Origin: JAYZDF01 sp036337945
Lineage (GTDB): Bacteria > Myxococcota > Kuafuiibacteriia > Kuafuiibacteriales > Kuafuiibacteriaceae
Assembly: GCA_036337945.1 (NCBI GenBank)
Contig: JAYZDF010000093.1
Location: 21,970-85,969 of the forward strand
Direction of reading: 5' to 3'
DNA length: 64,000 bases
In this document: piece after piece, positions 1-9,214 of the stretch
Layout of the letters: the number at the start of each line of letters is the position of its first letter
How positions within the stretch are numbered: position 1 is the stretch's first letter
Made by a program: the position numbers and the translations under genes
The notes under the pieces: model-generated
What the model was told of the DNA's origin: nothing
Seen by the model: the letters and a program-made list of their open reading frames with translations, nothing else
Database searches by the model: none

Positions 1-1071
1 CGAGATGGAATTATTCCTGTGTACCAGCTTGAACTCACGGCTTCTCCGGCGAACGTTTGTGGAAATAATATCCTTGAGGCCGGAGAATTCTGTGACGACG
101 GCAACAACGTTTCGAATGACGGATGCAGTGCCACCTGTGATACTGAATACTCGATCGCAGTTGCTACAACCAATGCGATTACGCTGCATTCTGTAACCTC
201 GGCCTCGAATCAAGCCGTGGCTCCTTTCCAGACGATTGCTAGCGCAACATCAAGCGGCCCTACCTGGGAACCCACAGGGACTCATATCGCCGTGAGCGAC
301 ACTAACGACAACGTACGCGTCTACCACACCGGAACAGGACAGCAAACGGCGACATTCCCAGGTACAGAGCCTCAGTATTCTCTAACCGGTGCAGAGATCT
401 TAGCCACAGATACAGCGCAGGCGTGTTTCCGAATGTTCGATGTCGTTGCAGGAACCCACGCATGTATTTCTGAATCTGGAAGTATTTCATCGGCTCGGTG
501 GGATCCTTCAGGACAAGATCGATGGGCATTTGTTGGACCTCAAAACAGTCTCACGGTTAGAAGTCGAGACAACACATTCCGAGTTGAAATCGAAACGGGC
601 ATCACCGACTACGCGTGGGCACTCGATGGTTCCGCCCTGGTTTATGTAAGACCATCCAGTGGCGGTGCATCCTGCGAAATAGCCAGAACTATCATCCCTA
701 CGGCTGGTCAAACTGTCAGCCCGACGGTATTGGTCACCGACGTTGGCTGTAGTGCAAAGGTCATCGAGCTAACTGCGCAGAATGCGATATTACTCGCGGT
801 CGCTGATTCTTCCGGACATCTCACCGATGCCTATCGAGTTGACAACAATCTCACCGCGCCAGTGACCCAGGGCAGCCTCAACCAACTATTTGGAAGTGCG
901 GGAGCCCCAGAAGACTGGGCGCTGAGCCCTGATGGCGTCATGGTCAGCTTGCTGGTCAACGATTTTGTTCTCGAAGTTCGGACGATTCCGAGTGAAACTA
1001 CCACGTCAGGTGCGAGCAATACCATCGTGACTAGCCAACAGCTGGGTCGCGGTATTATATATAAGGAGTGA
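1..1071 (+). CDS. Secreted DUF4215 / beta-propeller-like surface protein (5' end missing)
   Basis: The reading frame is open to the left edge (it starts in phase at base 1), so the true start lies outside the window; 356 residues are visible. Near residues 14-45 there is a cysteine-rich repeat of the myxobacterial DUF4215 type (CGNNILEAGEFCDDGNN followed by DGCSATC). The rest consists of short beta-rich repeats such as PTWEPTGTHIAVSD and ARWDPSGQDRW, with a late copy WALSPDGVMVSLL. These resemble WD40/TolB-like propeller blades, including the recurring 'W-x-P-x-G' turn. Such proteins are normally exported and surface-associated. The stop codon overlaps the GTG start of the next gene by four bases (GTGA), implying translational coupling. 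No catalytic motif was seen. Domain calls rest on motif reading; the propeller assignment is less certain than the DUF4215 repeat. Confidence 0.75.
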   Translation, partial: RDGIIPVYQLELTASPANVCGNNILEAGEFCDDGNNVSNDGCSATCDTEYSIAVATTNAITLHSVTSASNQAVAPFQTIASATSSGPTWEPTGTHIAVSDTNDNVRVYHTGTGQQTATFPGTEPQYSLTGAEILATDTAQACFRMFDVVAGTHACISESGSISSARWDPSGQDRWAFVGPQNSLTVRSRDNTFRVEIETGITDYAWALDGSALVYVRPSSGGASCEIARTIIPTAGQTVSPTVLVTDVGCSAKVIELTAQNAILLAVADSSGHLTDAYRVDNNLTAPVTQGSLNQLFGSAGAPEDWALSPDGVMVSLLVNDFVLEVRTIPSETTTSGASNTIVTSQQLGRGIIYKE

Positions 1072-4000
1072 TCCGGAGGCTTGAGCGTTATTACCCTAAG
1101 ACTCTGTTCTGTATCGTCTTAGTCATTTGTTTTCAACCGGAGACCTCGGCTGAATCGACACCACCGGTTTTTTTTAGCGCTCAATACGACAAACCGTACA
1201 AAAAACTAAGTTCGGGCTTCCAAATTATCCCGACGGAACACTGGAGCGCATACCAAGTCGAGCTACCTTTCCCCTTCAGCATTTTCGACGTCACCTTTTC
1301 CGCTGCGCATATCGCACACAAGGGGGTGATCAGTTTCGCCCATCGATGTGACCAGGGCTGTCCTCGCTTTGGCGAAACATGTGACATGCAAACCTTCAAC
1401 TGCTATCGCAGCTCGCTATTTTCTGGTGTACTTGGGCAGTTATCAGCTCCTCAAAGTCTTTTAGCGGCCTACTGGGACGACCTCAGTTTCGAGAGCACGG
1501 GTAGTAATGCGACAAAGATTCGATTCGAAACCCGGGGTACAGCGCCGAATCGCGAATTTATTGTCGACTGGCAAAAAGTGGTTCATCACCAGGCCTTTCC
1601 GGGCGAGGTAAGAGGCTATACCTCGTTTATGGCCAAGCTTTACGAGCCTCATTCCATCATAGAGCTCCATTTTGGAGACTCGGTTGCGAGCGTTGATACG
1701 CCTTCATGGGCAGGTCAAATCGGTATCGAAAATGCCGACGGACAAAAAATATTTCGTCCGATTCACTGCGATGGTCGACAACAAGGCTGCGACTGGGAGA
1801 GCCTCGAAGGATTGCGTAACAAAGTCATCATCTTCGGTGATTTCGATGGGCCTGAACTCATCGCTCAATTTAGTGGACCCACCGGTGGCAGGACAGCGGA
1901 GAACGTCACCGCGCAACTCACCGTTTCAAATGTAGGACACCAGTCGACGAACGAACCCTTTGATGCAAGGATTTACTTGGAAGAAACAACCTCTACAACG
2001 GTCAGTAAAACATTGTTGGCCATCCATAACTTCGACGCGCTAGACACGACACAATCGGCCACGGCTTCGATAGCCTTTTCTCTGCCTGTCCTCACGAGCA
2101 GCGCAAGCTACCAACTCATTGCACATATTGACGAATCTAAAGCAGTGCGTGAAGGCGCTACCCAAAACAATCAGGTCTACTCGGCGACAGCATTTTCGAC
2201 CGGCGAAAACTTTTCCGTAGATAGCCTTCAAGCGGGATTGAACCAAATAACAGGCGAGCTACATGTTGCGGCAGACCTCATCAACTCGGGACCTAGAATT
2301 GATAACGTAGAAATCAGAATATACTCCTCTCAAGATACCACTCTTGATTCGGCTGATACCATAATCATGTCAGAGCGAGTCTCTATTCCTGCCGTTAAGA
2401 GAACCAAATTTGAACGCAGGCTCTCTAACGTAACTGGAGTTACAAACACATATCTGTTTATCGAGGTCGACCCAGAAAGTGAAACGCAAGATATTTTGCG
2501 TTCGGATAACTTCAGTCTAAACGGACCAATACAAGCTCAGCCCGACCTTTCAATCACTATTGAAAAAAGTGACGCTGTTACCGTCGGAGAGTTTACCGAA
2601 TTTGAAATCAGCCTGGGAAATAACGGCGCATATGTCGCTGCTGTGGACTGGGAAATTTATTATTCAAAGGATCAAATATTAGACAGCTCAGATTTTCTCA
2701 TCGCTTCGGGGCGGCAAGATTTAGGCCTGAGTAGAGAATCTCGTTTAGCCAGCTCGGTTTCCGTGCCCATGATTCCCGGCGGTTATTATAACGTTCTCAG
2801 TGTAGTTGATCCCGGCAATTACATCAGCGAAAACAACGAAACAAACAATACCCAACCAAGTCTGCAAAAAACAGAAGTGACAGGCGTCGATCTAGTTGTA
2901 TCTCTCAATAGCCGACAAAGTGCTTTTTATTTAAATCAAGAAACTCTTTTCGACTTCACCGTGACGAACTCACAGGCGGCGATTTCTCCGGAGACCAGAA
3001 TTAATTTCTATCTCTCAGATAACCGACTTATCTCAAGCACAGACGTTCTTATCGGAACGACCACCATCGCTTCACTTGGCGAGAACAGCCAAATCCAAGG
3101 AACATTCAGGTGGACTCCGACGAGCAACGGCTTACTAGGCCTAAAACATCTAGGTCTAGTGGTCGATCCAGCGAATGAGATTGTCGAGACGAACGAGCAA
3201 AACAACAAATTTGCTACGCCACAACCGATTCCAATCTTGCCTGAAGCGCCAGACTTTCGAGTGACCTACCTGGATGCCTACGAGACGACAGGTACCGGAG
3301 ACACGCTGGACATTGCATTTGAAGTTCAGAACAACGGGGTGATTGAGTCGGTCGCTCCGGTAGCTCTTTATCTCTCATCGTCTTCCACGTTTACTCCTTC
3401 ATCAGCAACACTTCTATTTGAAGACATCGTTCCTCTCGCTGCAAACACTCGGCAAGTCAGGTCGACGCGCATTGTTGTTCCGAACAATATTCCAGCAGGA
3501 AAGTATTTCTTGACCTTGATTTGTGACCCAAATCAACGCGTCAACGAATTAGATGAGACCAATAACTCACGTACACTGGGAGAACCCATTCACGTTGACC
3601 GTTCGAGCATCCGCATTGAGAATATATCTCTGCCCAAGGGGGTACTCGGATATAATTACCTTGCGACGCTGATTGTTTCTGGCTCAAGCGATCCTGTAAT
3701 TTGGTCGATAAATGGCACTCTTCCCAGCGGTATTTCCTTCGACCCAGTCACGGCTACATTGCAAGGGACGCCACAGAACTTCGGTACCTTTGAGCTTTTA
3801 GCTCAGGCCTCGAGCACTTCGTGGACGGTGAATAAGCAATTATTTCTCAAGATATCTGAAACCGGTCAGAACCTAATAATTACCACACCCGGTCTTCCCG
3901 TCGGACAGGTGAGCTATCAGTATGATTATTTACTCACCGCGCACGGAGGATCCGGTCTGATCACGTGGTCAACGGAAGATGCTCTTCCCGAAGGTCTTAC

Positions 4001-4802
4001 ACTGAGTAAGTCAGGGAGAATCTCGGGTGAACCGACGAATAGAGCGAATCAGTCTATTGTAGTCACAGCGCAAGATGAAATCGGTGATTCCATTCGCAAG
4101 GAATTGAAAATTAGGGTTGTAGACGGCGATAACAAACTCCGTTTTTCTTATTTACCAAATCCTACTTTTTATCTGGCCCAGAACGTGAGCATAAGAATTG
4201 AATCTAGTAACGCCGTTCTGCCGACCAAACTTTCCATATTAGAGGGCAGCCTACCGCCAGGAATTAATCTTGAGGGGCAATACCTTCGAGGGTCGGCTCG
4301 CTCGCTAGGAACTTACTCTGCCGTTCTTCAAATCGCAGACAGCGAAGGGCAAACAAGTAAAGCAGCCATACGGATAGAAGTAGTGCCGAGTGGTTCGTTC
4401 AAGATAGGGCCCTCAAAACTTCCTTTCTTTTACTTAGGCGAAAGACTGGAAGAGCAAACTGAGTTTCAGCTTGCAAACGAAACAAATCCGGCAGACGCAC
4501 CAACGTTTGAGGTTATTCAGGGGCGACTCCCAGCGGGCGTAAGACTCGTTCCACAAGGTCTATTTGAAGGAACACCTACTGAGTCTGGGCGATTCGACTT
4601 CATCGTTCAAGGAGTCACGGTCTCAGGTCAACTTGGGCAACAAGCTTTTACCTTGCTGATTCTCGACTCGGAAATGCAGACATCGTCAGAAGCATGCTCA
4701 TGTCGCAGCTCATCTGTTTCTTCTCGTTATGGGAGTTGGACGATAATCGGATTACTAGGCTTGCTGTTCCTGCGCAGAAAACAAAAAAGCCCAGCATCAT
4801 AG
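1068..4802 (+). CDS. Large secreted CARDB / putative-Ig repeat protein with MYXO-CTERM-like tail
   Basis: This 1244-residue protein starts at a GTG inside the stop of the preceding gene. Residues 1-28 form a signal peptide (LFCIVLVICF core). Residues about 40-260 resemble the globular N-terminal domain of myxobacterial surface proteins, with a 'LLAAYWDDL' NIDO-like signature and two cysteine pairs. Residues about 260-850 contain roughly five CARDB-type beta-sandwich repeats, recognisable by recurring 'VDPxNxIxExNExNN' ends. Residues about 855-1215 contain about four putative-Ig (He_PIG-like) modules with 'LPxGxxLxxxGxxxGxP' signatures. The end has a CSCRSS cysteine cluster, a hydrophobic segment (IIGLLGLLFL) and RRKQK, the tripartite MYXO-CTERM layout that marks proteins for sorting to the cell surface. 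It is probably a stalk-like adhesion or matrix protein; no enzyme motif is visible. Confidence 0.8.
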   Translation: MIRRLERYYPKTLFCIVLVICFQPETSAESTPPVFFSAQYDKPYKKLSSGFQIIPTEHWSAYQVELPFPFSIFDVTFSAAHIAHKGVISFAHRCDQGCPRFGETCDMQTFNCYRSSLFSGVLGQLSAPQSLLAAYWDDLSFESTGSNATKIRFETRGTAPNREFIVDWQKVVHHQAFPGEVRGYTSFMAKLYEPHSIIELHFGDSVASVDTPSWAGQIGIENADGQKIFRPIHCDGRQQGCDWESLEGLRNKVIIFGDFDGPELIAQFSGPTGGRTAENVTAQLTVSNVGHQSTNEPFDARIYLEETTSTTVSKTLLAIHNFDALDTTQSATASIAFSLPVLTSSASYQLIAHIDESKAVREGATQNNQVYSATAFSTGENFSVDSLQAGLNQITGELHVAADLINSGPRIDNVEIRIYSSQDTTLDSADTIIMSERVSIPAVKRTKFERRLSNVTGVTNTYLFIEVDPESETQDILRSDNFSLNGPIQAQPDLSITIEKSDAVTVGEFTEFEISLGNNGAYVAAVDWEIYYSKDQILDSSDFLIASGRQDLGLSRESRLASSVSVPMIPGGYYNVLSVVDPGNYISENNETNNTQPSLQKTEVTGVDLVVSLNSRQSAFYLNQETLFDFTVTNSQAAISPETRINFYLSDNRLISSTDVLIGTTTIASLGENSQIQGTFRWTPTSNGLLGLKHLGLVVDPANEIVETNEQNNKFATPQPIPILPEAPDFRVTYLDAYETTGTGDTLDIAFEVQNNGVIESVAPVALYLSSSSTFTPSSATLLFEDIVPLAANTRQVRSTRIVVPNNIPAGKYFLTLICDPNQRVNELDETNNSRTLGEPIHVDRSSIRIENISLPKGVLGYNYLATLIVSGSSDPVIWSINGTLPSGISFDPVTATLQGTPQNFGTFELLAQASSTSWTVNKQLFLKISETGQNLIITTPGLPVGQVSYQYDYLLTAHGGSGLITWSTEDALPEGLTLSKSGRISGEPTNRANQSIVVTAQDEIGDSIRKELKIRVVDGDNKLRFSYLPNPTFYLAQNVSIRIESSNAVLPTKLSILEGSLPPGINLEGQYLRGSARSLGTYSAVLQIADSEGQTSKAAIRIEVVPSGSFKIGPSKLPFFYLGERLEEQTEFQLANETNPADAPTFEVIQGRLPAGVRLVPQGLFEGTPTESGRFDFIVQGVTVSGQLGQQAFTLLILDSEMQTSSEACSCRSSSVSSRYGSWTIIGLLGLLFLRRKQKSPAS

Positions 4803-4825
4803 CGACGCCGGGCTTTCGAATCCGA
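4786..4825 (-). terminator. Rho-independent terminator of the triple-DsbA gene
   Basis: Between two convergent genes, AAAGCCC (4786-4792) pairs with GGGCTTT (4810-4816). On the minus strand the hairpin is followed by a T-rich tract, complementary to the A run at 4783-4788. It therefore suits the minus-strand gene best. The left arm lies inside the 3' end of the plus-strand gene; only three T residues follow it on the plus strand. Confidence 0.6.
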
Positions 4826-4844
4826 GCTTATGCCGGATAAAGAA

Positions 4845-6821
4845 CTAGCCTTTATTCTTCAACTCTTGGTCAATCAAAGCTTTGAAGTTTTGAAATGGCT
4901 GTGCACCGGAAATCATCCGACCATTGACGAAGCTTGCAGGTGTTCCTCGAACACCAACTTTGCTTCCTTCTGCCATCTCAGCTTTCACGCGCGCTTTGTT
5001 CGCAGGATTATCGAGGTCCTTTGTGAACTTACCAATATTCAGACCCAAGTCTTTTGCGTACTGAATGAGGTTGTCTCGTTGAAGTGCCTTCTGATTTGCA
5101 AATAACTTGTCGTGCATTTCCCAGAATTTGCCCTGGTTTTGAGCTGCGATTGCCGCAACCGCCGCCAGTTCCGCATTCTTGTGAAAAGGTAGTGGGAAGT
5201 GCTTGAATGAAACTGCGACTTTCTTCCCGTACTCTTTCTTGACCTGCTCGATGGCAGGATTGACTCGCGAGCAGAACGGGCACTCGAAGTCAGACCAGAT
5301 GACAATCTTCACAGGAGCGCTCTTACTTCCGTAGACTGGCGCGTTACCGATCTTGATATCAACGGGACCCTTAGGCGCAGGTGGGGCGCTTGGGCGTTTC
5401 GCCTGCGGTTGTCCAGGAGCTGGCTTTCCGCCTTCTTTGTCGATGATCGTCTGATAAAGATTCGCTCGTTTGGTTCCTTTCTTCAGGTACTTATTCGCAA
5501 GCTCGATTTCTTTATCGATGATTGGTTTGAAGTTATTGAAGGGCTGCGCACCACGAACAGGCACGCCATTGACGAAGAAGGTTGGCGTACCACGAGCGCC
5601 AAACTTACTTCCGTCCGCCATATCTTTTGCAACTTGGTCAATAATCGCTTTCGAAGCCATGTCCTTCTTGAACTTGCCTAGGTTCAGTCCGATTTCACCA
5701 GCCCATTTGTCGAAGTTCGCTTGAGTGAGACTCTTCATGTTCGCGAACATCTTGTCGTGCATTTCCCAGAACTTGCCTTGTTTGTGTGCGGCCAATCCGG
5801 CGTAAGCTGCCGGTTTAGCATTCTTGTGGAATGACAAAGGCTGGTTACGGAACTGAATTTGAACTTTGTCGCCGTACGTCTCGAGGATTTGCTTGATAGT
5901 TGGGTTCGCTCGATTGCAGAACGGGCATTCAAAGTCTGACCACGCAACGATTGTTACCAGTGGGTTTTTGCCACCTTTGCTGGGCGTTCCTGCTTGCAGT
6001 GCAACCTTTTGTCGAACCGCTGGAGGGCGTGGTTGTTGTTTGCGTGGCTTTGGTGGTGGCGCTTTTTCGCGAGCGGTTTTCATAATGTTCGCGTAAACGT
6101 CTTTCTTTTTGACGCCTTTACCGATAAGCGCTTCCGCAACTTTGAGTTGCTTGTCGATGACAGCCTTAAACTTCGCGAAGGGCTGAGCACCCGTAAGTTG
6201 CTCACCATTGATGAAGAAGTTTGGCGTACCACGTGCGCCAACTTTCGCAGCTAGCGCCTGGTCTGCCTTGACTTGAGCCTTGGGCTTGCCAGTTGCTAGG
6301 CTTGCCTTCAACTTGACCATATCAAGACCAACTGCTTGAGCGTATCCATCTAGCTTGTCAGCTTGAAGTGCCTTTAGATTCGCGAAGAATTTGTCATGAA
6401 GGTCCCAGAACTTGCCCTGCTCATTCGCAGCCAAAGCATATTCATGCGCGAGCGGCGCATTTTTGTGGAAAGGTAGTGGATTCTGTTTGAAGACGATCCG
6501 TACCTTATCACCGTACGTATCTTGAACCTGCTTTAGAGTCGGGTTCACCCGGCTACAAAACGGACATTCAAAGTCACTAAACTCGACGATGGTTACGAGT
6601 GCATCCGCAGGACCTTTCGCCGGAGCATTTCCGACGGGAACCTTCAAGATGGCTGGACCCTGCGCCGCGGCTGGGGCTGCTGGTTTTTTCCCTGCAGCTG
6701 GGGCGGCCTTCTCTGCTTCTCCGACCTTAATGGTCGCACCGCTCTCTTCGCCAGATCGCCCGATAACAAAGGCAGCCGCACCAACGACCACCATACCTAA
6801 TATTGCTGTACCTGTTTTCAT
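4845..6821 (-). CDS. Three tandem DsbA/thioredoxin_4-like domains, membrane-anchored thiol oxidoreductase
   Basis: This 658-residue protein begins with a signal peptide or anchor (residues 5-21, AILGMVVVGAAAFVIG) and an Ala/Pro/Lys-rich linker. Three DsbA-like domains follow, each about 190 residues. Each has a DFECPFC active site (CPFC at 86-89, 299-302 and 514-517), an 'LPFHKNA'-like helix start, a 'QGKFW(D/E)xHDK' segment and a cis-proline loop RGTP (197-200, 410-413, 625-628). Ala/Pro/Lys-rich linkers separate the domains. Single-domain relatives oxidise or isomerise disulfides in the periplasm; here all three active sites are intact, so all should be redox-competent. DsbA relatives are usually one domain of about 200-250 residues, so the triplication is unusual. 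The ATG has a GGAG about 13 bases upstream. No DsbB-like partner lies nearby. The specific reaction and substrates are unknown. Confidence 0.88.
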   Translation of the reverse strand: MKTGTAILGMVVVGAAAFVIGRSGEESGATIKVGEAEKAAPAAGKKPAAPAAAQGPAILKVPVGNAPAKGPADALVTIVEFSDFECPFCSRVNPTLKQVQDTYGDKVRIVFKQNPLPFHKNAPLAHEYALAANEQGKFWDLHDKFFANLKALQADKLDGYAQAVGLDMVKLKASLATGKPKAQVKADQALAAKVGARGTPNFFINGEQLTGAQPFAKFKAVIDKQLKVAEALIGKGVKKKDVYANIMKTAREKAPPPKPRKQQPRPPAVRQKVALQAGTPSKGGKNPLVTIVAWSDFECPFCNRANPTIKQILETYGDKVQIQFRNQPLSFHKNAKPAAYAGLAAHKQGKFWEMHDKMFANMKSLTQANFDKWAGEIGLNLGKFKKDMASKAIIDQVAKDMADGSKFGARGTPTFFVNGVPVRGAQPFNNFKPIIDKEIELANKYLKKGTKRANLYQTIIDKEGGKPAPGQPQAKRPSAPPAPKGPVDIKIGNAPVYGSKSAPVKIVIWSDFECPFCSRVNPAIEQVKKEYGKKVAVSFKHFPLPFHKNAELAAVAAIAAQNQGKFWEMHDKLFANQKALQRDNLIQYAKDLGLNIGKFTKDLDNPANKARVKAEMAEGSKVGVRGTPASFVNGRMISGAQPFQNFKALIDQELKNKG

Positions 6822-7192
6822 TTTATTCTTATTCTCCGCGTGGCTGTTTCTATCGCCGATGATAGCGATGCCACCAAGACGCTGTGCTTCTATGGTGCCT
6901 GAACCTAGCTGTCAACGTTGCAACGCCCGTCCTTATTTCTGCGTTAACCGTTATTTCGAACCAATGATCAGTGGACTGGAGGCAAACAGCTTGTCCTGCA
7001 ATGGTAAACCCTTTATCGCAATCTTTTTACTTTCTTGATTGACGTGAGAAATCCAGTGACTACGGTGCCCCTGCAGCGGTAAGCCTCCTCGAAAGCGAGG
7101 CAACTGCGTCGACAAGACTGCGCAGCAAAGAAGGCCACCGCTGAATAAATGCCGGAACATACGGTCAAGTTTATTTAGGAGTAATAAAAGTA
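6822..7192. other. Divergent intergenic region between triple-DsbA and dnaK
   Basis: These 371 bases separate two divergent genes and should hold both promoters. No convincing protein gene was seen. There is no CIRCE-type inverted repeat (TTAGCACTC-N9-GAGTGCTAA), so HrcA control of dnaK is not supported here. Towards dnaK there is a possible promoter and a short hairpin, CCTCG-AAAG-CGAGG at 7087-7100. The rest holds nothing I can name. Confidence 0.5.
7039..7066 (+). promoter_or_regulatory. Possible dnaK promoter
   Basis: TTGACG (7039-7044) and TACGGT (7061-7066) are separated by 16 bases and would give a leader of roughly 120 bases. The -10 box is poor (three of six consensus matches). A heat-shock sigma-32-type promoter was not recognised. 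This is a weak call. Confidence 0.25.
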
Positions 7193-9109
7193 ATGTCGAA
7201 AAAAGTAATAGGGATCGACCTTGGAACTACGAATTCAGTTGTCGCCATCATGGACGCCGGCGACACCAAAGTACTAGTCAACGAAGAAGGTGCACGAACA
7301 ACGCCGTCTGTTGTTGCCTGGACAGACAAAGACGATATTCTCGTGGGCCAAGTCGCTCGTCGTCAAGCGGTCACCAATCCTGTGAATACGGTGTACTCCG
7401 TCAAACGCTTCATGGGTATGAAGTATGATGACTGCTCCTCTGAAAAAGGCCGCGTTCCATACGCCATCAACAAAGCGAGCAACGGTGACGCACACATCGA
7501 AGTCAAAGGTAAGAGCTACGCTCCACCAGAGATCGCGGCTAAAATCCTGCAAAAACTGAAACGAGCAGCCGAAAGCTTTCTCGGAGAGGATGTTTCAGAT
7601 GCAGTTGTAACCGTTCCTGCGTACTTCAATGATGCGCAACGACAAGCAACCAAAGACGCTGGAAAGATCGCAGGTCTAAACGTTCTGCGTATTATCAACG
7701 AGCCTACGGCGGCAGCCCTCGCCTACGGACTTGAGAAGAAGGCAAACGAAGTTATTGCAGTCTATGACTTCGGTGGTGGTACCTTCGATATCTCAATCCT
7801 CGAGGTCGGCGATGGCGTCGTCGAAGTTATTTCAACCAACGGTGACACACATTTGGGTGGAGACGATTTCGATGAAGCAATCATCACCTACTTGATGGAT
7901 GAGTTCCGAAAGGACACTGGAATTGATATCAAGGAAGACAAAATGGTTGTTCAGCGCCTCAAAGAAGCAGCAGAAAAGGCCAAAATCGAGCTTTCAAGCT
8001 CATTTGAGACTGAAATCAATCTCCCGTTCCTCACCGCAGATCAAACAGGTCCGAAACATCTTCAACTCACACTTTCACGTGCGAAATTCGAAGCGATGAC
8101 AGCAGACCTCGTGAGCCGCTCATTTGAGTCGACTCGTCGCGCGCTTGAAGACGCAAAGAAAACACCACACGATATCGATGAAATCGTACTTGTCGGCGGA
8201 ACGACTCGAGTTCCGGCGATTCAAGAGGAAGTGAAAAAGTTCTTCGGTAAAGAAGCAAATCGAAGTGTGAACCCTGACGAAGTCGTCGCACTTGGCGCCG
8301 CGATTCAAGGTGGTGTTCTTACCGGTCAAGCACAAGACATCGTTCTTCTTGACGTGACACCTTTATCGCTCGGTATCGAAACTCTCGGTGGCGTATTCAC
8401 ACCGCTAATTCCTCGCAACACGACAATCCCAACGAAGAAATCGGAAGTGTTTTCAACGGCGACAGATGGACAATCTCAAGTAGAAGTCCATGTGATGCAA
8501 GGTGAACGACCAATGGCCGCGCACAACAAAACGCTTGGTCGATTCGTTCTCGATGGAATTCCTCCGGCGCCTCGCGGCATGCCTCAAATCGAAGTATCTT
8601 TTGATATCGACGCGAATGGTATCGTCAACGTAACTGCAAAGGATAAAGCGACCGGACGTGAACAGAAGGTTGAGATCAAAGCGAGCTCCGGTTTGGACGA
8701 TAGTGAGATTGATCGAATGGTCCAAGAAGCGGAACAACACGCTCAAGAAGACGAAGCTCGCCGAGAAAATATTGAAACCAAGAACAAATTGGATCAACTC
8801 GTTTACCAAGTTGAGAAGGCGATGAACGAAGCGAAAGACAAGCTTCCCGTTGAACATGGCCAGGAAATCGCGCAAGCGATCGAAGAGGCAAAGGCTGCGC
8901 TCGCCAAGGAAGACGATCCAGAGGGCTGGAAAGCTGCTGAAGAGAAGCTCATGGCTGCGTCGAGCAAGATGGCCGAACACCTATATAAAGATAACGCCGG
9001 TGCTGCAGCGGGCGCTGAGGGTGCACCTGCAAACGGCGCAGACCCAAGTGCCAGCAAGCCTGCGGATGATGACTCAGTCATTGACGCAGATTATCAAGAA
9101 GTCAATTAG
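7193..9109 (+). CDS. dnaK: Molecular chaperone DnaK (Hsp70)
   Basis: This is a full-length 638-residue Hsp70. It has the N-terminal phosphate-binding motif GIDLGTTNSVVA, the second ATPase signature VYDFGGGTFDIS, the third motif IVLVGGTTRVPAI, the interdomain linker region (VLLDVTPLSLGIET) and a C-terminal lid ending in an acidic DDDSVIDADYQEV tail typical of bacterial DnaK. It folds and remodels proteins in the cytoplasm with DnaJ and GrpE. Neither partner is adjacent, so this copy is not in the common grpE-dnaK-dnaJ operon. A good Shine-Dalgarno (AGGAG, 7177-7181) sits 11 bases before the ATG. A J-domain protein occurs at 55344-57041, but it is unlikely to be the housekeeping DnaJ. Confidence 0.98.
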   Translation: MSKKVIGIDLGTTNSVVAIMDAGDTKVLVNEEGARTTPSVVAWTDKDDILVGQVARRQAVTNPVNTVYSVKRFMGMKYDDCSSEKGRVPYAINKASNGDAHIEVKGKSYAPPEIAAKILQKLKRAAESFLGEDVSDAVVTVPAYFNDAQRQATKDAGKIAGLNVLRIINEPTAAALAYGLEKKANEVIAVYDFGGGTFDISILEVGDGVVEVISTNGDTHLGGDDFDEAIITYLMDEFRKDTGIDIKEDKMVVQRLKEAAEKAKIELSSSFETEINLPFLTADQTGPKHLQLTLSRAKFEAMTADLVSRSFESTRRALEDAKKTPHDIDEIVLVGGTTRVPAIQEEVKKFFGKEANRSVNPDEVVALGAAIQGGVLTGQAQDIVLLDVTPLSLGIETLGGVFTPLIPRNTTIPTKKSEVFSTATDGQSQVEVHVMQGERPMAAHNKTLGRFVLDGIPPAPRGMPQIEVSFDIDANGIVNVTAKDKATGREQKVEIKASSGLDDSEIDRMVQEAEQHAQEDEARRENIETKNKLDQLVYQVEKAMNEAKDKLPVEHGQEIAQAIEEAKAALAKEDDPEGWKAAEEKLMAASSKMAEHLYKDNAGAAAGAEGAPANGADPSASKPADDDSVIDADYQEVN

Positions 9110-9125
9110 CACCTGGTAAACCCGA

Positions 9126-9153
9126 GCCAGCCTGGATTATCATTCGGGCTGGC
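9126..9153 (+). terminator. Possible terminator after dnaK
   Basis: GCCAGCC (9126-9132) pairs with GGCTGGC (9147-9153) across a 14-base loop just after the dnaK stop. No clear T-run follows, so termination may be weak or Rho-assisted. Confidence 0.35.
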
Positions 9154-9214
9154 CACCTCAGTTTCCCTAAAACCATACCTATTTTCGTTGCCTTGCCGAG
9201 GTGAATAGAGCCAC

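Noticed and set aside
6589..7038. 149-residue open frame antisense to the start of the triple-DsbA gene
   Set aside because: Its Ala/Pro-rich start mirrors the Ala/Pro/Lys linker of the DsbA protein, so it is a shadow.
6822..7192. CIRCE operator or sigma-32 promoter before dnaK
   Set aside because: No TTAGCACTC/GAGTGCTAA inverted repeat and no recognisable heat-shock promoter could be found.
8453..8980. 175-residue open frame antisense to dnaK
   Set aside because: Strong DnaK coding on the opposite strand explains it; antisense frames in codon-biased genes are common and this one has no ribosome site or family motif.
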